Assembly: GCA_001910725.1 (NCBI GenBank)
Contig: MJGA01000005.1
Coordinates: forward strand, 868,001 to 932,000
Length of the DNA: 64,000 nucleotides
DNA from: Phanerodontia chrysosporium
Lineage: Eukaryota; Basidiomycota; Agaricomycetes; Polyporales; Phanerochaetaceae
Reading direction: 5' to 3'
A model generated the notes under the pieces. That model saw only the letters and a list, made by a program, of their open reading frames with translations. It did not search any database and was not told the origin of the DNA. Positions 34,401 through 45,900 of this stretch are shown here, in pieces (position 1 is the first letter of the stretch; every line of letters begins with the position of its first letter). Position numbers and translations under genes: made by a program.

Positions 34401-37234
34401 AAGCGACTCCGTGGTCGAAGCCTCGACCATCGTGCGCACGACTTGGACGAGCGAGTCTGAGGCAACGCTGTTCGCAAAGTCGTACGGCAAGCAATTCAGA
34501 GCGGTAAGTCGTGCGAGGCGATCAAGACCGTCAGTGCTGCTGAGGAAATCACGGCAGTGTGGGACGTGCTGGAAGTAGCCCTCAAGGAACTGCCAAAAAT
34601 CTCAGTAAATGACAACATTACCGTACAAGGATAAGACTGACCTTTCCGAGAACATCGATGAACGAGACAATGACGTTGTCGTGCGACTTGAACGAACTAT
34701 CCTCGAAGATATTTGGCGTAGCTTCTGGCTCTGCATGAGCTGCGGCAGACGACGAACCAGCTTGGGTGAAGCGTCCATGTCGACGTCGGTGTCGGCGGTG
34801 CCCACCCCCATGTTCGCAGTCTTCGTTGACTGAAGGACATACCAGTGCTTGTTGTCGTCCGAGACTTGGTACGCATTCCCGAGCTCCTCGATTTTCGCCA
34901 TGGTCTGCTTGATCGCCTCGAAGACCTGGTTCTTGAGACTGGGATGGTGGCGGACAAGCTCTTCCACGGCTGTGCCGATGATGACAGCGTTCTCCTTCTC
35001 TTGCAGCATGCGCTGATGCTTCTCAGACGTGAAGATGGAGAAGAAACCAGGGATAATCCCAGGACGCGAAGCGAGCTGGTCTTGCCCGACCTGGTTGAGG
35101 CACAAGGCACCCATAGCATTCGGAATAGACTGAACAACCTCGATGACCGGCTCCAAACCCGACTCGACGACGCCGTAGAACGCTTCCGGTAGCCCAGCCT
35201 CCTGAATGACGGGCAAGCAGGTCGGCTCGTTATGAATGAAAGTCGCCATGATGTTGATAGCTGCAAACGTGTCAATGAACTTTGTGTGCAGTGCGGGAGC
35301 GTTCCAGAACTCACCAATCGCGAGAACATTAGCACCAAACACATCTCTGTTCGCCATGACCTTCTTCACGGACTGGACGAGGGACGAGTCGAGGAGTCCG
35401 CGCAGGCCTTCACTGGTTCCAGAGGACTGCATCATCCTATGCATGGAACGCATGATGTGCTTCAGCACAGTGGCACGTCCCACCGAGATCTTGCCTACAA
35501 GAATGTGAGTTGTTGTTCATTATCAGAAGTATTATTGGCACGCACCGTATTGAATCGGAATTTCTGCCGGGGGTTTTCCTTCACCGTGCCCATCCAAACC
35601 AGTGTCGACCTCGTACTAGATGCAGCAGCGTGAGTCCGCTGGCAGAAACAAAGTTGTATATATCACGCACCTCAATGCGCCCAACCAGCACCTCAATGCC
35701 TCTGGCGTTGCAGAAGAGCTGGAACGCGTTCGTGTAGCCGTAGAGAATGCTGTCTAGTAGCTGCATCGTCTTCGACAGCGCATACAGCCGGTTCGGCAGG
35801 CGGTTCTCGATGACCTGCACGAGGAGCGGGATCAACCCGGCGCTCACGACCATGTTGCCCCCTGCAGCATGCGCGGCGATATAGGTAACAAACGCCAAGA
35901 TGGCTTCGACGAACGCCTGCGGGATGTTGGACTCCGCGTTCGCGAGCTCTGTGATCGTCTTTCTCAGCAGCGCCATCAAGATGCCGTGATTGACACCTGC
36001 ATTCACGGCCGTCAGAACATCCTGGATCTTGCTCCGGTAGCGTCCGACAGCATCGAGCGCATACACGGCCGCGGTCTGCACCTGGATGTCGATGCCGCGG
36101 TCGAGCTGGAGCAGTTCAGCGATATGGTGCACGAGGTCGGGCTCGTACAGGAAGAGGTTGTTGAATGTAGTCTGTTCGGGATGCGTGTGACAGAACAGGC
36201 CGATGGCAAGAAGACGGACGATGACGAGCTTCTCGCGGTCCTCGGCATGTGCCCGGGTGAGGGCCCTCGCGCTACGGATCCGGCATAGGAGCTCGAAACG
36301 CTCGTCGTCCGGAACGGAGTAAGTCTCAATAGCCTCAGCCCAAATCTCCATCGTTGGCTTCGTTTCGAGGGTCTGGCTATCAATGTGTACTGTCACGGGG
36401 CCATTCGCCGATGCTGCGGTAGACGAAGATGGCGCGCCTTTGCGCGGTGTCTGCGGCGGTGGCGCCTCGAAGGGATCCTGGTCGGGTTCTTTCTTCTCTT
36501 CCTTCTTGGCTTGCAAACCATCCTTTCTGTAGAAAGTGAACGAGACTTCACGCGCTTCGTTGGGTAAAGCGTCGACTTGGGCGCGCCCTTGTTCTCCTGC
36601 GAGAGCAACAAGGTTGATGTCGAAGTCGTGCAAGCTCGGCCATCGCTTCGAAAGCGACGTCAGTCGGTTGGTGTTGAGACTCAGTGCGTGTGAGACCGCG
36701 GGCTGGGCAGAATATTGCTGCGCGGGTCGTAGAAGAAGGTTCAAAGAGTAGATGAGGACATCGAGATCTGAGGTTGTCATGAAGCTGTTCAATCGCTGAA
36801 GTACGACGTCAGCACAACTACGGCAAGCAAAGATGGAGAATCGCACATCATATGAATTGTACGTCTTCCTATTCGTTGAGTTCTCGAGCAGCAACCTCTC
36901 AAATCTCAGGATCTCGCATAGCAAGCGCTTGTCGAAAGCACTGAACGGCTTCAATTGAACTTTCTCAATCTCGTAATCGCGTATGATGTCCTCCATTATG
37001 GAGTCGAACTTGTTGAGGACCTTGATCCATGCATTGAGGTCCGAACGCGGCCACCGCCAATGGTCGATTTCGGCGAGTACATCGGGCAGCTGTTCGTGAG
37101 GCGTGTCCGCTAGCTTGTCTATGAGCTCTGCTACCACTGGGATCTGCACGGCGTGTGAGATGCGGCGACGTGTGCGAGCGACTCGCCGGACTCACCAGCG
37201 GCACAGGGCGCCTCGACTTGTGCAATATTTTCAT
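25412..37234 (-). CDS. TOM1: HECT-type E3 ubiquitin ligase, TOM1/HUWE1 family
   Basis: The largest gene in the window, spanning 11.8 kb and encoding roughly 3,600 residues. The N-terminus MKILHKSRR and [19 protein letters not shown] match fungal Tom1. Armadillo-like DUF908 and DUF913 regions follow (37.1-34.5 kb), then a UBA domain ([18 protein letters not shown], near 33.0 kb), an Ala/Pro-rich linker, a conserved middle region ([14 protein letters not shown]), and a long Asp/Glu tract (30.2-30.5 kb). The C-terminal HECT domain shows [36 protein letters not shown] and LPQAHTCFNQIDLP, where the cysteine is the ubiquitin-accepting residue, and ends EGFGFA. The last intron splits that cysteine codon. 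Frame breaks at about 34733-34742, 31226-31231 and 31046-31052 each need one extra base. In yeast the enzyme acts in nuclear protein turnover, including excess histones and ribosomal proteins. Confidence 0.95.
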
Positions 37235-37731
37235 ATTCCACGACGGTGGTGTCGAGGTGATGCTCCGTAAGACTCTGTCCACTTCTTGATCCAACGCTGG
37301 CGGTCGAACTGGGAGTGAATGTGGAGAGAGGAGAGGGAGGAGGAGGAGGTAGGGTGAAGGGGAAGACGGCTGAAGATGGAATGCAAGTCGAAGCTTTGGC
37401 TGCTCACGCTTACGCATCGCGTCGCTTTCCCACGGTTACAAATCCGCTTACTCGAAATTGTAGCGTATGACGCGTGTCCTCATCAACGCGCTTGACGCGT
37501 CTCGCTTGTCTCCAATTCGACCGCCTGCTCATGACACGGAATACAGACATCGCGCAAATGCGACGAAATCGAACACATCAACAGGAAAAAGTGGCGTATA
37601 CATTCTATATAGTACAGATTGGTTCTCCACATACAAGCAAAAGGCCAAGAAGGTAGTAATGAGTATACATGTGTTGCAGTCTCCGAGTCCAAGTCCTGAG
37701 TATTTCAACATTACGCAGGAAATAGTGACCT
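37235..37731. other. TOM1 promoter region and BLH1 3' flank
   Basis: A 497-base interval upstream of TOM1 and downstream of bleomycin hydrolase, both on minus. A CCTCCT/CT-rich tract (minus strand) lies at 37320-37360 just upstream of TOM1. No gene is visible. Confidence 0.5.
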
Positions 37732-39555
37732 TTATGCCAAAGCACCCTACACATATTGTCAGTGAAGCACTCGACAAGACTGGCACATCACTACGTACCA
37801 TAGGGTCCCACGCAGGGAGGACAACCCTCTCGTCGCCCTCAAATACCTTCACGAGCTCCTTCGGCGCAAGGGCCTTGGGCACGACGACCTGGTACACGAA
37901 TCTGCAAGGCAAAGTCGTCATTCTCAAGCGGCGACGCGCCACCAGCACGAGATACGCACTCGTCGAACCACGCATCGGTCATCATGAAGTAGCCCTTGTT
38001 GCCGGGGTCCTCGCCCCACGAGTTCTCCACCTTGTAGCGCACGGGCTTCCCTGTGTGCGGGTCGACGTGCACGCCCGAGATTACCATCGCGTGCGTCATC
38101 GCGGACTCGCCCAGGCGCAGGCGATCCGCCTTGGACAGACCGAGCTTGATGTCGAACGCGCGCTGCAACGCACATGTGAGCAAGTGCAATATAACGCGCA
38201 GAGCCGAGACCGACCTCGAACTCGAAGAGCTTGGTATCCATGACGCCCAAGTTGCGCTCTGAGGATTGCCCGACGTCGCACCCGAAGAAGACGGGCACGC
38301 CTGCCTTGATCATCTTCACGACCGCCTGCTTCAGGTCATCGATCTTTGTGTTGACATCTGCACACATCCGTCAAGAAGTCGTCACTGAACGCGGGTCACA
38401 TGCAACTCACAGAGCACGGGCCGGCCGCCCCAGATATTCCCGAGCTTGTCGACAGTGTACAGCTTTCCAAACTCGTTGCGGGGGTCATGGATGAGCGAGA
38501 AGCTGTCCTTTGGGGAGTAGTCGCCCTTCGCGAGCGCATAGAACTCGCGCGGCGTGCCCTCCCAGCGGCCGGGCTTCCCGTCCTTGTCGTAGAACTCCCA
38601 CACGAACGTACTCGCGCCAGGGAGCGGCGGCACGCCGAGCGCGGCGGTCATGATTGTGTACACCTCCTTCATGAGCTCCTCCTTCTTTGCGCGGAGCGTG
38701 GCGCGCGCGGCGTGTGCGCCGGTACCGGCGGCGGCGAGGTCTCCGTGCAGCGCACGCAGGACGAGCGCATGCTCGCGCAGCTTCGTCTTGAGCAGCGTGT
38801 TCAGCGGGCTCGAGAGCGACGAGCTGTACGACTCGGGGTACACGGCCTGCGGGACGACGCCGTATGTCTGCACCCGCGCGTGCGCAATCAGCGTGGGCGC
38901 GCTGCGATAAGGGCTAGGCCACGCACCTCGAGCAGGTTCACGGCCATGTCCCACTGCCCGCCGTCGCTGATGAGCGAGCCCGAGGACGAGAGGTGGTTGA
39001 CGAGGCGGTCGTCGATGGGCAGATCCGCATGCTCGATCATGAGCTCGAGGTAGTAGTTCGCCTTGTTGAGCTTGTCGAAGAAGAAGAGATAGGACTGCAG
39101 CCGCGTGAGAAGCATGCCAGCGCGGGCGGCGGCGCACGACGCACCTGCGAGAGTTGGAACTCGTCGAGGTTGAAGCGCTTCATGACGTTGTAGCGCAGCA
39201 CGTTGGTCGTCGCGAAGAGCCAGCAGCGGCCGCTGCTGCGCTGGTTCGTGACCGGCGCGGTCTTGAACGCGAGCTCGGTGTTGAAGACGTGCGTGTCCGC
39301 GACGACCGCGCGCCGGTTGAGCAGCGTCTGCTTGAGGTCCGCGTGGTTCAGGATCGTGCGCGCGAGCTCGACGCTCGGGGTCGCCGCGATCTGCGACTCC
39401 CACTCCTGCAGGCTCCCCGCGCTGAGCGTGCCGTCGGCGGAGGCGGGCGCGGCGACGTGCAGCGCGCGGAGCTGCGTGGTGACCTCGTGCACGCTGTGCT
39501 TCTCGTCGTCGTGCGCGGCGGGTGCGGACGCGGGCTTGGACGGGGCGGATCCCAT
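37732..39555 (-). CDS. BLH1: Bleomycin hydrolase (cysteine aminopeptidase, family C1B)
   Basis: A cytosolic, papain-fold aminopeptidase that forms a hexameric barrel. The three catalytic residues are visible: Cys111 in NQRSSGRCWLFATTN, the His in GESAMTHAMVISGVH, and the Asn in KVENSWGEDPGNKGY. Other family marks are SYLFFFDKLNKANYYLE, SLISDGGQWDMAVNLLE and TYGVVPQAVYPESYSS. The C-terminus WDPMGALA, which inserts into the active site in known members, is completed by a tiny last exon after an intron with GT-AG ends. Seven or so exons run in unbroken frame. The N-terminal 60 residues are Ala/Ser-rich and divergent, and a mitochondrial isoform cannot be judged from sequence alone. Confidence 0.96.
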
Positions 39556-42283
39556 GATGGTGGACGGGCAGGAGGCGGTGTCGGGCGAGAGCTGGACGGG
39601 AAGGGCAGGGGTGGGAGGGCGGGGCTTATGAGGCGGGCCGCGGATCCCTGACCGTGCGGTGCCTCTTTGTCAGCATCAAGACACATGGCCCCCACTGCAC
39701 GCGAGCCGCGAGCACACCGATTCGTGTGACTCGCCGCGGATAGCGCAACAGATAAGATAGCGCCTGCGCCACAAAGTTGATGGCAAACATGAGCAAACAC
39801 GGGCGATAGTGCACGCCGCGCGGCTGCTCCGAACCACGACGACATGTCGCCTTCCGAGGAGGCTTCGTATCAGCGTGCGTCCCCGTTACTACTGAGGCCA
39901 GCAACACCGGTGTTACATTGTACACGCTCAACATATGCAGGGATGCTTGTGGTTGGGTACCGCTCTGGTTCTAGTATCTCGTCGATTTCTCACGGGCATT
40001 TGCTGTAATATACAGTATTCAAAGTGCTCCAGTCTCAGCTATCTTGCTAATGTCGCGTGAATTGCGGCGTACGAGCGAGTTGGTACGTGACGACTCCCCT
40101 TCGGAGGACGGATCCCACATGTCTATGAAGGGAGCTGGGTGATTTATAGAATATGCTCCGCCACCGTTGCATGCGGTTGGATCTCGCCAGAACAGTCTCT
40201 CAATATTAGTTGAGAAACCGTCACAGCAGCAATGGGTGTCCTCAATGTTTGTCTCCTTAGTCGTGGCCCTTACATGCTGATATGGTTCCGGGATATGGTA
40301 TTCGAACCACAATCCACGTTTCAGCTATCCTTGGGATCATAGACCACGTACCATGATGCAATGTAAGCTCATTAAACTCATTAAGCTTATTACGCTCTCA
40401 AATTGTAGTTTATTCTATTGCAGCTACGGCTGTCATGACTGCGTCATGCGTACTGCCAATGCACAACACAGTCACGACTAATCCTGATATATTCCACGCC
40501 GGGCTTCCATCGTGATGATGTTGGGGGCGCAGCATGCAGGGGGGCGGACACACCATAACATCGAGCCTTTCTGTCGCTGCGGTCAGCGGGGCAGCAATGC
40601 TTCCCTGCGCCGTCGGCGCCGCTGCGCCTGCACCGGTGACACGCGGCGAGGGGCGGAGGCGCCGCGCCGCGAAGGATCCGGTCGGCAGGGCCGCGATGGA
40701 GCTTATCACGCGTTATATGAAGGGGGGACCCGCGGCCGCAGGATGCGTCCCACGCGGGGCACCGCAGCGTCGACGGCTTCGTGGCGACCCGTGGGACACG
40801 CTGATGCCTCGGCCCTTCGTGGCGCACCCGCCCGCTCAACGCGCGCATTCCGAGATGTCCACTGGAGGCCATGTCGCCGACGGCGGGGCCATTGGCAGCG
40901 CGAGAGGCGTACTGGGACTGTTGTGCCAACGGATAGATATCGAGGGTCGGGGCAGCGTGGGCTGGGCATTTCTGCAGCAATGTGCGTGTGCTGGGGTGCA
41001 CCTGTATTGAGCAATCGCCGCTCTCGCACTGCCATATTCAGTACTGGTCACCATGTGGGACGCCCCGAGAGATGTCGGTCGGGGGCACCCGGGGAGCCGA
41101 ATCTGCGATAGAGCTCCGCTGGGCCCGGGATACGCGCCGCGAGGAGAGAGCTCTCAAGCGTATGTCAGACCCAGGCGCGATCTGCGCCGCGGACGCAGGC
41201 GTGATTGGATTCGGCGGGGCGGTGCTGGCGAGCTTCGCGGGACGCAGGGTGCGGGTATGGAGGCTCTCAGGTGGGCGAGGGTTTATGTAAAGATGGATGG
41301 GAGACGGCCGTTCGGGGCTCACGGTACGTGTTGGGGAACGGGCCTCTGGCTGATGCCTGTGCAAAGCGTGTCGGAGAAGATGATCCTTTGTGATCACCGG
41401 GGAGATGTCTAGTAGCCGGGGTATTGCCTGTGCACTGTGGTCACCTCCTCCCCCGCAAAGTGCCTCCTTGTGTCTTTGGCGGACACCGGGAGCGGCGGTG
41501 CGGATGCTCGTCGTTTACAAGAGCGGCGTTCGCGCGCGCTTGGGGGCGTTCTAGAGCGGCTTCCTAATCGGGCGGGCAAGGTTCGAAGTGAGATCAGATC
41601 TCTGTTGACCGAGCTTGGACGGAAGACGACGTGTCTCCTTGGGCCTCCGCCCGCCGCTCGTGCCTGTGCATGTGTGCGAGGGAGCGCAGCCGGTGCTCTG
41701 CGCTGGCGGGTGGCTGTGCCCTGGACAGCGTGCACGGGCGCGGGCCACGCAGCGAGTCGCACACCTGGCGAGGAGCCGGCGGCGTCGAGGAGCTCTCAGG
41801 CATCAGGGGATGATGGAGGATATCAGGAGGACGCCTGTTTGTGCAGAATGGGCCCGCATCTGCCAGGAACATGCCTTTGATCGAACCGCGTTTGGCTCTC
41901 AGGCATCTCCCGCCCACAGATCTCTCTCTATTAGAATCCCTGGCCACGGACGCCCGCGCCTCTCCTCTCTCCCGCCATCCGTCGTCCTCTCCGTCCAAGT
42001 ACATGCTTCCCCAAGCATGCCGCCCGCTCTCTGCGTCGCCGCCGACGTCCCTCGGAGCCTCCCTCCCCACCACCTGGATCCCCAGCTTGGGCCCCTTCCC
42101 ACACGCTCCCCGCAGCGATCGCGAACAAGACGGGACGCGCCCCCCGCGCGACGGCTGCCCCATCTCACCGCGAGCCCCAATCGAGAGCCGTGGATACCAC
42201 CCCACACGGCATCGCGCCAGCAGCACAGTCCCGCACCGCCCCCGCCCCAGCCCGGCGTGAAGACGGTAGCGCACTCGCACAGC
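39556..42283. other. Gene-poor gap of 2.7 kb
   Basis: The largest empty stretch. The 40.5-42.2 kb part is GC-rich with overlapping open frames on all strands that look like shadows. The 39.9-40.5 kb part is AT-richer and contains one minus-strand frame listed separately. The final 300 bases are Ser/Pro-like and may be the leader of the next gene. No transposon ends or terminal repeats are obvious. Confidence 0.4.
40019..40312 (-). CDS. Possible small gene or gene fragment, unidentified
   Basis: A 97-residue open frame in an AT-richer island, with balanced amino-acid use unlike the GC-driven shadow frames nearby. It contains MWFEYHIPEPYQHV, a cysteine cluster (THCCCDGF) and NHPAPFIDMWDPSSEG. 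No signal peptide or domain is recognised. It might be the last exon of a longer minus-strand gene or a remnant. Weak support. Confidence 0.2.
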   Translation of the reverse strand: MWFEYHIPEPYQHVRATTKETNIEDTHCCCDGFSTNIERLFWRDPTACNGGGAYSINHPAPFIDMWDPSSEGESSRTNSLVRRNSRDISKIAETGAL

Positions 42284-44626
42284 ATGTTCTCTCTCCGCGA
42301 CCAGGTCGTCGAGGATTTCGAGGCCGCGCTGCAGAAGCAGGGCTCGCTCTCAAACGGCAAGATGACCGCTCCCTCCCACTCGCCCAGGAAGCTCGTCCCG
42401 CCCCGCGTGCACACTAGGGCGCTCCGGTCGGCCTCCGAGCATAGAGAGCCGTCGGCTTCACACGAACCGTTTACACCAACTACGTGAGTACCATCCCTTC
42501 TGCCTCCGTCTACATGGTGCTCATCCTCATTCGCCGCCAGTCCCGCATGCTATCCATCCCCGACATCTCCAAGCACGTCGGCCATTCCAGTAACCCCATC
42601 CCTCTCACAGGACTCTTGGCGCACGCCCTCGCCCTCTAAATACCCCTACACGTCGTTCTCGACAGAACAGAATGCATACTATACCGTCTCGCACTCGAGA
42701 AGACGATCCACAACGTCCTCTTCACCGTCGCCCTATCGCCTCAGCCCGGTCGCTCTCCCCATCGGCAAGAAGCTGCCCAAGTGGAGGGAGGTGCACCAGG
42801 AGCGCGCGCTCAACAAACAGCGCTGCCGCTCGTCGTACGTACGGTGCGTCGAGACACCGTCAAGAGGCAGCGAATCCAGCACCTCGCCGTACCGTCGCCC
42901 CGAGCGGACACCGCTAGGGCCGCGTCCGATGGGATCGCAATCGCCGCCGTACCGTAACGGCCTGTGCATCGCCATGCCGCAATCGAAGGACGATGATGAC
43001 GCCGCTTTTCTAGACGACCGCTCAGCGGCGGAGGCGCTGCGCGCAGCACGCGATCCTGAGGTGCTGCGAAAGCGCGAGGAGGTCGAACGGTGGCTCGGCG
43101 GCACTGCCCTAGCAGAGACCCCCGACCGCCCGTTATCGCTCGTGGCTCCTTCTCTAGACGATCCCGTCATCGACAGCGCGCCCGAGGACGTCGCTGAGGG
43201 TGAACTGACGGCTCAAAGTTCGTCCGACGGCTCGCAGGAAGAGCTCGCACTCGGCGCTCCGTCAACACCATCGTCGCCCTGGGAGGAGCCAGAGTTAGCG
43301 GTGCACATCAGACCATTGGAGGCCCCGCTTGACCCGCCTTTTGTCCTCGACGACAAGCGCATCTCGGCCGAACGGTCGGCGTTCGACTCGGACACCGAGG
43401 ACGAGGACGAGGAAGAGGACAAGCTCCTCGGTCAAATCAGAATCAGCAAGTTCAACAGGCTCCGCAGGGCGCTCAGGAGCTCGATGTCGGTGCCTAACAT
43501 CGTGGCAGCGCGCCGCTCGCTGATAGACACGACAGGAACGTCGTCTGTGGGGACGTCGCCCGAGTCAGTGTGCTCCCTCCGCGCGCGGCAGACAACGACG
43601 TCGACAACATCGCCGCCGCGGAATCCGTACATCCTGAAGCTCGCGACCGACGTGGCAGCGCTCAGCCCCGTCCCATCGAGCCCTGCGGCAGTTGATGATC
43701 CTGCCTGCCAGGCTGACACAGCCGCACAGTCGCCAGCAACGCCAGCAACCCCTGCATCTCCCCGCGCACGGGAGACCCGGTCGTTCATCTTCGAGATGTC
43801 CAAAGCGTCTCTTGCGCTCGACACTCCGCCGCCGCCGCCCCTCCCTGATACATCGCGGTGCTGCGGCCCGCCGAAGATGCCACTACCGCCAACGCCGCCG
43901 CTCGCGAGCACGCCGTCGCTGCCGATGCGTCCCGCGCTAGCTCACGAGACCGAGGCCGCGGGCTGGCGCTGGCGCGAAGACGTCCTCGTGCACGACCGCA
44001 TGACCGTCGTCGACCCCGGCGTCAGCATGGCGCGGCTCCAGGAGACGATGGCGAAGCTCGCGGCGCACGCGCCCCATGCACAGCGCGCGGACAGCGTCCC
44101 GCGCCGGCACGGTCCTGCCGCAGCGCCGGCTGCTGCGCGTGGTGCGCCTGTCAGTGCGTCGAGCGCGGCGAACAGGCACGGCGTGGTCGTCCTCGCGTGC
44201 GAGCCTGCGGCCACGGCGCGCCCGGCGTCCGCTGACGAGGCCGCGCGCCCGCCTCCCGTGCCGTCGAAGCCGGGACACATGCGCCGCCCGAGCGCCCCGC
44301 TGCTCCCCCTCTTCGACTTTGAGCGGCCGGGCGGGCGCGGGCTCGACCTGCGGGAGCTGCCCGTGCGGACTGCGTCGCTGCGGCGCGCGGGCGCGGGCGA
44401 ACCGCGGGACCCGGCGGCCGAGCGACCTACGGCTGCGCCACCGGTGCCGGCAAAGGGCCCCGCGACGCCGCGTCGTGCGTCCGCGGAGGACGCCCCCGTC
44501 TCGTCGCACTTTTCACCCGAGTCGCCGCCGCTGGCGCAGAAGGCGCCGCGGGCGTCCAGGGTGCGGCGGCTGCTCGGCGTACGGACAGACCTCATCCGCG
44601 GGCTGCGCGGGTCGCTCGGCTCGTGA
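42284..44626 (+). CDS. Large disordered Ser/Pro-rich hypothetical protein
   Basis: Two exons, 42284-42483 and 42541-44626, joined in phase 2 across a 57-base GT-AG intron, give about 760 residues. The N-terminus MFSLRDQVVEDFEAALQKQG looks like a short amphipathic helix. The rest is rich in Ser, Pro, Ala and Arg with an acidic run (SDTEDEDEEEDKLL), a conserved-looking helix (GQIRISKFNRLRRALRSSMS) and proline-rich motifs (PPPPPLPD, PLPPTPPL, RPPPVPSKP) that could bind SH3 or WW domains. The C-terminus is basic (RVRRLLGVRTDLIRGLR). Single-frame openness over 2 kb plus the good intron support a real gene. No family is recognised; a cell-cortex or signalling adaptor is only a guess. Confidence 0.75.
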
Positions 44627-45900
44627 TTCGGACGTGGACCGTCTTCTTTGTTTGCAATGCAGATTGCGCTTTACCTTCATGACAGTTGTTCGATGTGTTT
44701 TTTTCGATGTGTTATTTACCCATGATGTTTTTGTGATACTCCACGATCGTGTCTGTGTAGCTCTCGATTTGTTGTTGAGATGTAGTGAGCAACCTTGTAG
44801 CAGTAGATTGTTGTATACAATAGTGCAGCGGATAGAAACGTAATGTAAACAATCGTCGCTTTCCTGTCGGGGCGGCCTCAACTGAGGCGCAGATGTGACC
44901 ACTGAAACGTGTTCCGCAGGCGAGGAAAGAAGAACAAAAGATGAATCCACTGCCTGTTCCCGCTGGGTCGGGCGCGTGGACCTCCTGGGATTCGCGGGCC
45001 GTTGGCAGATTCTAGCCAAGGCACCCGACCTCGGGGCCAACCGAGCAACGCGGCATGCTGCTAAGTATCGCCCAGGGCAGCGCGACGCAATAATGGCCCG
45101 CTCCCACACTGTGTGCGAACGGCCATGTGCCCAGGCGTGGGCTGCCCCTGCGGGCGTGGGGAGCCGGCACCCGGATCGGGGGCAGGTCTGGGTGCCGATG
45201 TGCAACACGCGCACCTTGCGCGGCGCGCCCCTGGCTCACTTGTGTGCTTCTCCGGCTTCTGGCGGTACATCGAGGGTCTGGAGGCTGTCAGGCACGCACA
45301 AGAGCCTGGCGTGTGCGGCGCGGGACGGTGCTTGCGTGCCGTGGAAAAGGGCCACCGCCTGTGCGTGAACTTGGAGAGTTGCCTGATTGGGAGCGAGGCG
45401 CGTGGCTCCGGCGGTTGCCGAACGCTGCAGGGTGGGAGTGCGTTTGGATGTCAAGAGGTCGTGTAGAAAGCTAGACGGAGTGTTGTATAGCTTGTGGCGT
45501 GGATGTCTCGCGTGAGTCATGTCTCGGGATCATATGAAGGTGTTCGAGGGCTGCATGGATCGCTTTTGTTCATTCTTTTTGTAACCTCATTCCTCTGATG
45601 CAGCCGTGTTTTGTGAGACGAGGAACCGGTACGAGCTGTGGCCACGACATTTCGACAGCTTGAGCAAAGCGTTGAACTTGGCCCTCCCATGCCCGCTGCG
45701 ATGCTTTGCACGGCCGATCAACAACAAAAAGCATCCGCAGCGCGCGCCACAAATGCCATCACTTCCAGAGCGTTAACGCGCGTAACGTGTTAACGACGTC
45801 TGCAGTCAGGCTGGCTCTGCTCTTGCCCCCCATCCCTCCTCGCAACCATCGCTGCGAGCGCTCAGTCCCTACTACATCTCTGTTGAAGTCATCTCTGCAC
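44627..45900. other. Gene-poor gap of 1.3 kb
   Basis: Holds the 3' flank of the preceding gene and the promoter of the TBC gene. Open frames at 44.9-45.5 kb are Gly/Arg/Cys-rich shadows. An in-frame extension upstream of 45901 exists but reads like leader sequence. Confidence 0.45.

Noticed and set aside
40285..40300. tRNA-like T-loop (GGTTCGAATACC on minus)
   Set aside because: The expected D-arm and acceptor stem do not pair, and the T-stem is only four pairs. Not a tRNA.
45706..45900. Longer N-terminus for the TBC protein from 45706
   Set aside because: The extension is Arg/Cys/His-rich leader-like sequence; the acidic protein begins naturally at 45901.
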